Source: Methanobrevibacter sp.
GTDB lineage: Archaea; Methanobacteriota; Methanobacteria; Methanobacteriales; Methanobacteriaceae
Length of the DNA: 9,427 nt
Direction: 5' to 3'
Assembly (NCBI GenBank): GCA_009776495.1
Contig: WRNS01000022.1
Span: forward strand, 1-9,427
In this document: positions 5,483 through 9,427 of the stretch, in pieces
Position numbering within the stretch: the first letter of the stretch is position 1
Layout: each line of letters starts with the position of its first letter
The notes under the pieces: generated by a model
What the model saw: only the letters and a program-made list of their open reading frames with translations
Told to the model about the DNA's origin: nothing
The model's database searches: none
Made by a program: the position numbers and the translations under genes

Positions 5483-5567
5483 TAGATAATAAAAATTATT
5501 AATTTTTATCATTAAAATTAGTCTTTTTTAAACTTTAATAGATAATTGTAAATTTTTATCATTAAAA
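5483..5567. repeat. 17-bp direct repeat, copies 50 bp apart, upstream of argD
   Basis: AATTTTTATCATTAAAA occurs at 5501-5517 and 5551-5567, exactly 50 bp apart, or about five helical turns. Each copy is preceded by TAGATAAT (5483-5490 and 5539-5546). The first copy also forms a 9-bp hairpin, ATAAAAATT (5489-5497) with AATTTTTAT (5501-5509), around a 3-base loop. The pair could be a regulator site for argD, for the cyclophilin gene, or for both, or a small duplication in AT-rich DNA. Confidence 0.45.
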
Positions 5568-5669
5568 ATTATGTTGTTAATCATATAATTAATTTATTAT
5601 AATATTAATAATTTTTAAATAATTTACTAAAAATTAAAAAACTTATTTTAATAGTTTAATAAAAAATTT

Positions 5670-5684
5670 TTATAAATATAAAAG
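5670..5684 (+). promoter_or_regulatory. TATA box of argD
   Basis: TTATAAATATAAAAG lies about 60-70 bases before the argD ATG and predicts a start near 5705 with a leader of about 38 bases that contains GAGG. Confidence 0.45.
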
Positions 5685-5742
5685 ATAAATAATGTAGTAG
5701 ATAAAATCAATTTGAAGATTTAATATTTTAATGAGGATTATA

Positions 5743-6915
5743 ATGAATAACAAGGAAATAATAGACTTAGATTCAAAATATATCATGCAAACATATGGAC
5801 GCCAACCAATAGCTATATCTCATGGAAAAGGAGCTGTTATTTGGGATGAGGATGGAAATGAATACTTAGATTTCTTTGCAGGAATAGCTGTAAATGCACT
5901 TGGTCAATCCCATCCAAAGGTAACTGAAACAATTCAAAAACAAGCTGGAAAACTTATACACGCTTCAAATGTTTACTTTACAGAAGAGCAGGTAAAATTA
6001 GCTAAAAAATTAGCAGAAATAACAATTTTTAACAAGGTTTTCTTTGCTAACAGTGGGGCCGAAGCTAATGAAGGAGCTATTAAATTAGCTAGAAAGTACA
6101 CAGGACGTGGAGAAATAATAGCTACCAACAACTCATTCCATGGTAGAACACTTGTTACTGTTACAGCCACAGGCCAAGAAAAGTATAAAAAACCTTTTAA
6201 ACCACTTCCATCTGGTTTTAAGCATGTGGATTTTGGGGATAGTGAAGCATTAGCTAATGCTATCGGTGATGACACCGCAGCAGTGATTTTAGAAGCTATT
6301 CAAGGAGAAGGAGGAGTTATAGTACCTCCTAAAAATTATTTGAAGGAAGTTGAAGCTATTTGCCGTGAAAATAATGTTCTTTTAATCTTAGATGAGGTTC
6401 AAACTGGTTTTGGAAGATGTGGAGAAATGTTTGCTTATGAACTCTTTGGGATAAAACCAGATATTATGACAATAGCTAAGGCTCTTGGTTCAGGATATCC
6501 TATTGGTGGTTTATTAGCATGTGATGAGGTAGCTAGTGCCTTTGACTATGGAGATCATGGCTCAACTTTCGGTGGAAATCCATTAGGATGTGCAGTAGCT
6601 ATGACTGTAATTGAAACCATGAAAGATGAAAAATTAGTTGAAAATTCTAAAACAGTTGGAAAATATTTAAAGGACAAATTCATTGACTTGAAAGAAAAAT
6701 ATGATTTTATAAAAGATGTTCGTGGTTATGGTTTGTTTTTAGCTATTGAGCTAAACATGGAATGTAATTTTGTTGTGGATAAAATGAGGGAAAAAGGATT
6801 TTTAATAAATGCTACAGGTAAAAATGCTTTGAGATTTGCTCCTCCACTTATCATCACTAAAGAACAAGTGGATAAAATGGTTATTGCTTTAGATGAGGTG
6901 TTTTCGGATTTTTAA
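5743..6915 (+). CDS. argD: Acetylornithine aminotransferase ArgD (class III PLP enzyme)
   Basis: ArgD moves the amino group of glutamate to N-acetylglutamate semialdehyde to give N-acetylornithine in arginine synthesis; related enzymes can also serve lysine synthesis. The 390-residue protein has the family's full length. It contains FANSGAEANEGAIKLAR (101-117) and FHGRT (132-136). ILDEVQTGFGR (215-225) has Asp217, which contacts the PLP ring nitrogen, and TIAKALGSGYPIGG (243-256) has Lys246, which forms the PLP aldimine. STFGGNPLGCAVA (274-286) also matches. I chose ATG 5743 because GAGG is 6 bases before it; an ATG at 5731 would include that ribosome site in the coding region. No other arg gene adjoins it. 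It ends 26 bp from the convergent membrane-protein gene. Very sure. Confidence 0.96.
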   Translation: MNNKEIIDLDSKYIMQTYGRQPIAISHGKGAVIWDEDGNEYLDFFAGIAVNALGQSHPKVTETIQKQAGKLIHASNVYFTEEQVKLAKKLAEITIFNKVFFANSGAEANEGAIKLARKYTGRGEIIATNNSFHGRTLVTVTATGQEKYKKPFKPLPSGFKHVDFGDSEALANAIGDDTAAVILEAIQGEGGVIVPPKNYLKEVEAICRENNVLLILDEVQTGFGRCGEMFAYELFGIKPDIMTIAKALGSGYPIGGLLACDEVASAFDYGDHGSTFGGNPLGCAVAMTVIETMKDEKLVENSKTVGKYLKDKFIDLKEKYDFIKDVRGYGLFLAIELNMECNFVVDKMREKGFLINATGKNALRFAPPLIITKEQVDKMVIALDEVFSDF

Positions 6916-6941
6916 AGCTTATTTTTCATCGTTTTACCCAA

Positions 6942-7583
6942 TTACTTTGGATATACATAATCAAATCCGTTATTATTAACGTCATTAACTAACATGTTGA
7001 AATCTCCCTCGCTATATCCCCACCATTGATATAAATACGGTGCTTTTGAGGCATTTTTAAGAGTTACACTTTCAATCAGTGGTTTAGCATAATTTTTAAA
7101 AAGTTCAGAATCAATTGAACTATTTGATGGTATTTTATCACTACTAATACCTATTTCATAATAAATCCCATCTTTATATGCTACACATAAATATCCTCCT
7201 AATTTAGTTGTTGCATTATGATATTTGGAAATAGTCTTTGAATCTTGATAATAAATTGTCCAAGTTATACCATTAACTTCATAGCTATGTATTTTCTTTG
7301 CACCAAACCATTCCCAAGTTTTATAAGAAAATGAAGCATTTTTTACAACACCGAATGTATAAAAAACATTATTGGAATGATCACTATAGTCTACTCTATA
7401 ATCCTGAAGTATGTCTGATATTAAATCTGGTTCTTTAAATGCATTTCCTTGAATTTCACCATCCATAAACTTTGTTTTAAAAGATGTTTTTGAATGGAAA
7501 ATTCCATCTCCTCCCAAAAAACAGACTAGTAGTACTGCACAAATTGCAACAATTCCTACCCCTATGAAAATCTTTTTATCCAT
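6942..7583 (-). CDS. Membrane-anchored extracellular protein, unknown function
   Basis: The 213-residue protein begins MDKKIFIG and has one hydrophobic segment (about residues 5-25, IFIGVGIVAICAVLLVCFLGG) that should act as an N-terminal anchor. The remainder (26-213) is predicted to lie outside. It is rich in Tyr, Trp and Asn with alternating strand-like stretches (VNGITWTIYYQD, GYLCVAYKDGIYYEIGIS), followed by a helix and strand (LFKNYAKPLIESVTLK) and a Trp-rich end (YLYQWWGY). The pattern resembles small extracellular alpha/beta domains found repeatedly in methanogen surface proteins, but I cannot name a family. The start is set by GGAGAGG five bases before ATG 7583; the frame continues to 7604 but has no ribosome site there. 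It lies 57 bp after the 73-residue membrane protein on the same strand and is probably in one operon with it. Confidence 0.75.
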   Translation of the reverse strand: MDKKIFIGVGIVAICAVLLVCFLGGDGIFHSKTSFKTKFMDGEIQGNAFKEPDLISDILQDYRVDYSDHSNNVFYTFGVVKNASFSYKTWEWFGAKKIHSYEVNGITWTIYYQDSKTISKYHNATTKLGGYLCVAYKDGIYYEIGISSDKIPSNSSIDSELFKNYAKPLIESVTLKNASKAPYLYQWWGYSEGDFNMLVNDVNNNGFDYVYPK

Positions 7584-7640
7584 TATAACCTCTCCTTTCA
7601 TCATTGTTCAAATTATCATGCCTTTTTCACTAGTTTGGTA

Positions 7641-7862
7641 TCAACTAACTAAAATAGTATTGTGAATTTTTGTTCCATTAAAATAATTTAGTTTTGATGA
7701 ATAATTAGAATCTAAAGATTCAGATTTGTTTTTATTATTTTCAAATGATGTGTCTTTACCAATATGCTCAATATCGTTAGTATATGCCATATTAATCATT
7801 ATCAAACTGATACTGATTACGATAGTTATTAAAATTATTATAATTAATAATTTTTTTCCCAT
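7641..7862 (-). CDS. Small single-span membrane protein, unknown function
   Basis: The 73-residue protein starts MGKKLLIIIILITIVISISL and has one strong hydrophobic segment (about 4-26). A short, charged and Asn/Ser-rich tail (27-73) follows, predicted to be outside the cell. The start follows a strong AGGTGATG ribosome site. I recognise no family. It may be an accessory of the downstream 213-residue protein, which has a similar N-terminal anchor (lysines then an isoleucine-rich span), or the shortened remains of a larger surface protein; the tail shows no similarity that would decide. A TATA element and a palindrome lie upstream, so it is probably the first gene of a two-gene operon. Confidence 0.65.
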   Translation of the reverse strand: MGKKLLIIIILITIVISISLIMINMAYTNDIEHIGKDTSFENNKNKSESLDSNYSSKLNYFNGTKIHNTILVS

Positions 7863-7896
7863 TCCATCACCTTTTCATTAATTAATCGAATCATTA

Positions 7897-7911
7897 ATCA
7901 TGAAGCATGAT
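7897..7911 (-). promoter_or_regulatory. Palindrome ATCATG-aag-CATGAT at the start site of the small membrane-protein operon
   Basis: Two 6-bp arms are exact reverse complements around 3 bases. The site directly adjoins the TATA-like TTTATAGAT (7912-7920, minus strand) on its downstream side, so it overlaps the likely transcription start. A second palindrome, AACTTTAAAAGTT (7919-7931), covers the region of the TFB recognition element on the other side. Both are candidate operators. Confidence 0.4.
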
Positions 7912-7959
7912 ATCTATAAACTTTAAAAGTTAATAGCTATTTACAATAATTTTTGATTA

Positions 7960-8244
7960 TCATTTGGTTTTCAAAACATTATTTTTCTCATTGCTTTCTT
8001 TTATGAGATTACCTGCATCAGTTTTAAAAGATTTTATTTTATTTTTGTATTTTCCAGGAAGTGTGACTTTAACTTGAACAGTTTTACCTTTAGCTATTGC
8101 TTTAACACTAACTTTTTTAATCAACTTTTTACCATCAAAAACTCCTAGAACACTTTTACCAGCAGCTTTCTTTCCAATATTCTTTATATAGACCTTATGA
8201 GTGTTACCACTTTTAGTAGTTTTAACTATTTTAAGATCTGCTTT
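7960..8244 (-). repeat. Duplicated CARDB-coding segment, copy 1
   Basis: These 285 bases (94 codons plus stop) align without gaps to copy 2 at 8582-8866. Both copies end with the same codons for ESNEKNNVLK and then differ by one residue before TGA. Similarity stops abruptly at the Lys-Ala-Asp-Leu boundary and does not continue past the stop codons, so the duplicated unit is the domain itself. Confidence 0.8.
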
Positions 8245-8481
8245 AAGATTTTTACTATTTGATGAAGAACTACTATAATTTGGTAAATTACCTGTTGAAA
8301 GACCACCAATATTTGCAGGGATATTACTTTTATTACCTTTGAATGTGAATGTTATACCTTTCTGTGATTCTATACTAGGTCCAGAATTATTAGTATAGGT
8401 TATAGCTACTGATGAAGACATACTTATTCCTACTAATGTAAAAAATAGTAATATTAATACTAAAATTTTTCTCGTTTTCAT
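7960..8481 (-). CDS. Secreted CARDB-domain protein (shorter paralog, Ser/Asn-rich linker)
   Basis: The 173-residue protein has a signal peptide (1-26: KTRK, a Leu/Val-rich core, then SMSSSVA). Next comes an unstructured Ser/Asn/Gly-rich linker (27-78, including NYSSSSSNSKN), and then one C-terminal CARDB-type Ig-like domain (80-173). The domain shows ADLKIVKT, VYIKNIGKKAAGKS, VKVTLPGKY and the hallmark ending NLIKESNEKNNVLK. CARDB domains are adhesion-related modules of exported bacterial and archaeal proteins. There is no C-terminal anchor, so it is either released or held in the wall by other contacts. ATG 8481 is chosen over a GTG at 8490; the ribosome site is weak (GTGA). The last 94 residues are 86 percent identical (81 of 94, counted by eye) to the neighbouring paralog, while the N-terminal parts are unrelated. 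Confidence 0.85.
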   Translation of the reverse strand: MKTRKILVLILLFFTLVGISMSSSVAITYTNNSGPSIESQKGITFTFKGNKSNIPANIGGLSTGNLPNYSSSSSNSKNLKADLKIVKTTKSGNTHKVYIKNIGKKAAGKSVLGVFDGKKLIKKVSVKAIAKGKTVQVKVTLPGKYKNKIKSFKTDAGNLIKESNEKNNVLKTK

Positions 8482-8516
8482 TGTTTTCACATACTTTAAA
8501 ATTTTTTTTGAGATAA

Positions 8517-8562
8517 AAAAAATAGCTATAAAACTTTAAAATATTGTTAGTAGCTATTTTTT
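8517..8562 (-). terminator. Hairpin terminator after the longer CARDB gene
   Basis: AAAAAATAGCTA (8517-8528) and TAGCTATTTTTT (8551-8562) are exact 12-bp reverse complements with a 22-base loop. In the minus-strand transcript the stem is followed by TTTTTATCTC, as in a hairpin plus U-tract terminator. It lies 20 bp past the stop of the longer CARDB gene and upstream of the shorter one. The arms are again made of the AATAGCTATT motif. Confidence 0.5.
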
Positions 8563-8581
8563 CTCAACACTTCTTTTTTTA

Positions 8582-8866
8582 TCATTTAGCTTTTAAAACA
8601 TTGTTTTTCTCATTACTTTCTTTTATGAGATTACCAGCATCAGTTTTAAAAGATTTTATTTTGTTTTTGTATTTTTTAGGAAGGGTAACTTTTACTTCAA
8701 TGGTTTTACCTTTTCCTATAGATTTAGTACTGACTTTTTTAATTAATTTTTTTCCATCATAAACTCCTAAATAGCTTTTACCAGCAGCTTTTTTTCCAAA
8801 ATTTGTTATATAGACCTTATGAGTGTTACCATTTTTAGTGGTTTTAGTTATTTTAAGATCGGCTTT
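8582..8866 (-). repeat. Duplicated CARDB-coding segment, copy 2
   Basis: This is the partner of the 285-bp segment at 7960-8244. Long exact matches include the stretch around GACCTTATGAGTGTTACC and that around CAGTTTTAAAAGATTTTAT. Most changes are single bases, many of them silent, which suggests a fairly recent duplication or continuing gene conversion under protein-level selection. Confidence 0.8.
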
Positions 8867-9262
8867 ATTTGTTGAAGATGATTTTTTGATAGAATTTAGC
8901 TCTTTCTGTGTTTTTTTATACGTGTTAAGGGCTTTAGCAGCTTCACTGTATTTTTTTTGTTGTTGTAGTTTTTGATAATCTTCATATGCTTTCATTGCTT
9001 TTGCATTTAAATAGTTCTGATAATCACTAGCATAAGTAGGACTTTTAAAATTAATAGGTGGGGTGTAGGCATTAGGGATATAGGTAGTAGGAAGAGTAAT
9101 AGGATTAGGAATAATAGGTGTAGGAGGAGTATAAGTAGGTATAGGAGGAGTGTAAGTTGGAACAGTATATGTTGGAAGATTAAATGCTGCCACAGAAGAA
9201 ATACTAATTCCTATCAGTGCCAAAATAGCTATTATTAATATTAAATTTTTTATTATTTTCAT
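8582..9262 (-). CDS. Secreted CARDB-domain protein with Pro/Thr/Tyr-rich stalk (longer paralog)
   Basis: The 226-residue protein has a signal peptide (1-26, ending SVAA before F). A Pro/Thr/Tyr stalk (28-71) follows, with PTYT-type repeats (PTYTVP, PTYTPP, PTYTPP, later AYTPP). Then come a charged helical segment (78-125: SDYQNYLNAKAMKAYEDYQ... and KKTQKELNSIKK) and a C-terminal CARDB domain (133-226) ending ESNEKNNVLKAK. A stalk of this kind could cross a pseudomurein wall, and its many Thr residues could carry sugars; both are inferences. The start is set by AGGTGA 7 bases before ATG. A TATA box (CATATAAAC) lies about 70 bases upstream. The neighbour at 7960-8481 shares only the last 94 residues. 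It probably acts at the cell surface in contact or adhesion, but no ligand is indicated. Confidence 0.87.
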   Translation of the reverse strand: MKIIKNLILIIAILALIGISISSVAAFNLPTYTVPTYTPPIPTYTPPTPIIPNPITLPTTYIPNAYTPPINFKSPTYASDYQNYLNAKAMKAYEDYQKLQQQKKYSEAAKALNTYKKTQKELNSIKKSSSTNKADLKITKTTKNGNTHKVYITNFGKKAAGKSYLGVYDGKKLIKKVSTKSIGKGKTIEVKVTLPKKYKNKIKSFKTDAGNLIKESNEKNNVLKAK

Positions 9263-9329
9263 AATTTTTTCACCTGTTTTTGAAACTTTTTTGACAAATG
9301 AACCAATTTTTTGAAAATTTTGATTCTTT

Positions 9330-9338
9330 GTTTATATG
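9330..9338 (-). promoter_or_regulatory. TATA box (CATATAAAC) of the longer CARDB gene
   Basis: On the minus strand CATATAAAC is preceded by purine-rich ATAGAAG, as in a TFB recognition element. It stands about 68-76 bases before the ATG and predicts a start near 9305. Confidence 0.5.
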
Positions 9339-9358
9339 CTTCTATTTTGTGAAAACAA

Positions 9359-9367
9359 CATATAAAC
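9359..9367 (+). promoter_or_regulatory. Second TATA box (CATATAAAC) pointing off the right end of the window
   Basis: The same nonamer occurs on the plus strand, 20 bp away, preceded by purine-rich GAAAACAA. It predicts rightward transcription starting near 9392 for a gene outside the window. Confidence 0.4.
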
Positions 9368-9427
9368 TTTTTGTTTTAAAAATAAGACGTATATACAGTA
9401 AATTAAGCTATAAAGCAGGGGGGGGGG

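Larger units (their letters stand above)
5394..5742. other. 349-bp divergent promoter region between cyclophilin and argD
   Basis: No gene is seen. On the minus strand, TTTATAATTATATT near 5436-5450 is the likely cyclophilin TATA region. On the plus strand, TATAAATATAAAAG (5671-5684) is the likely argD TATA box. Between them is a 17-bp direct repeat with one copy in a hairpin (separate entry). The rest is low-complexity A/T sequence. Confidence 0.5.

Noticed and set aside
5973..6275. Open frame of 100 codons on the minus strand
   Set aside because: It lies wholly inside argD, whose catalytic motifs are clear; no ribosome site and no recognisable protein features.
7641..7862. Pseudogene fragment of the neighbouring membrane protein
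   Set aside because: It has its own strong ribosome site, a complete membrane span and a proper stop, and its tail does not align with the 213-residue protein. A small real gene is the simpler reading.
8544..8762. Open frame of 72 codons on the plus strand
   Set aside because: It is antisense to the CARDB-coding region of the longer paralog, Phe/Leu-rich as complements of Lys-rich codons are, and begins within the terminator hairpin.

Overview
The window looks like chromosomal DNA of a very AT-rich methanogenic archaeon of the order Methanobacteriales, most likely a Methanobrevibacter-type organism. The reasons are: a HisF with the CLDCDLQ start and long central insertion typical of that group; an archaeal OGG1-type glycosylase; a small zinc-ribbon protein common in methanogens; secreted CARDB-domain proteins; TATA boxes of archaeal type (CATATAAAC, TTTATATA); strong AGGTGAT ribosome binding sites; and poly-T terminators. 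The genus is an inference from these traits; no rRNA or marker gene for methanogenesis lies in the window.

Layout. Positions 1-63 hold the last 20 codons of a plus-strand gene. From 136 to 1305 lie two minus-strand genes: a zinc-ribbon protein and a 244-residue ribbon-helix-helix (RHH) protein. Upstream of the RHH gene is an exact array of seven 10-bp repeats (1401-1470), lying between TATA boxes that face away from each other. A 77-residue unknown protein (1624-1857) runs the other way, and a tRNA-Arg(UCG) gene (1877-1951, minus) closes this block. After a 458-bp AT-rich gap come housekeeping genes: hisF, an OGG1-type DNA glycosylase, a VOC/glyoxalase-fold protein, a cyclophilin, and argD. 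HisF and ArgD are lone biosynthetic genes outside his or arg operons. From 6942 to 9262, four minus-strand genes encode envelope or exported proteins: two membrane-anchored unknowns in a probable operon, and two neighbouring secreted CARDB proteins that arose by duplication and then acquired unrelated N-terminal halves. The window ends in ten G residues, probably a sequencing or assembly artefact at a contig edge.

The two most interesting signals are (1) the RHH protein, decamer array and small-protein block, which resembles the iteron-type operators or centromeres of plasmid RHH proteins, and (2) a very frequent AATAGCTATT-like palindrome that shapes codon choice (17 of 19 Ile-Ala pairs are written ATA-GCT) and also forms the arms of non-coding hairpins. 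Several inverted repeats at likely transcription start sites suggest specific operators for the VOC gene and the small membrane-protein operon.
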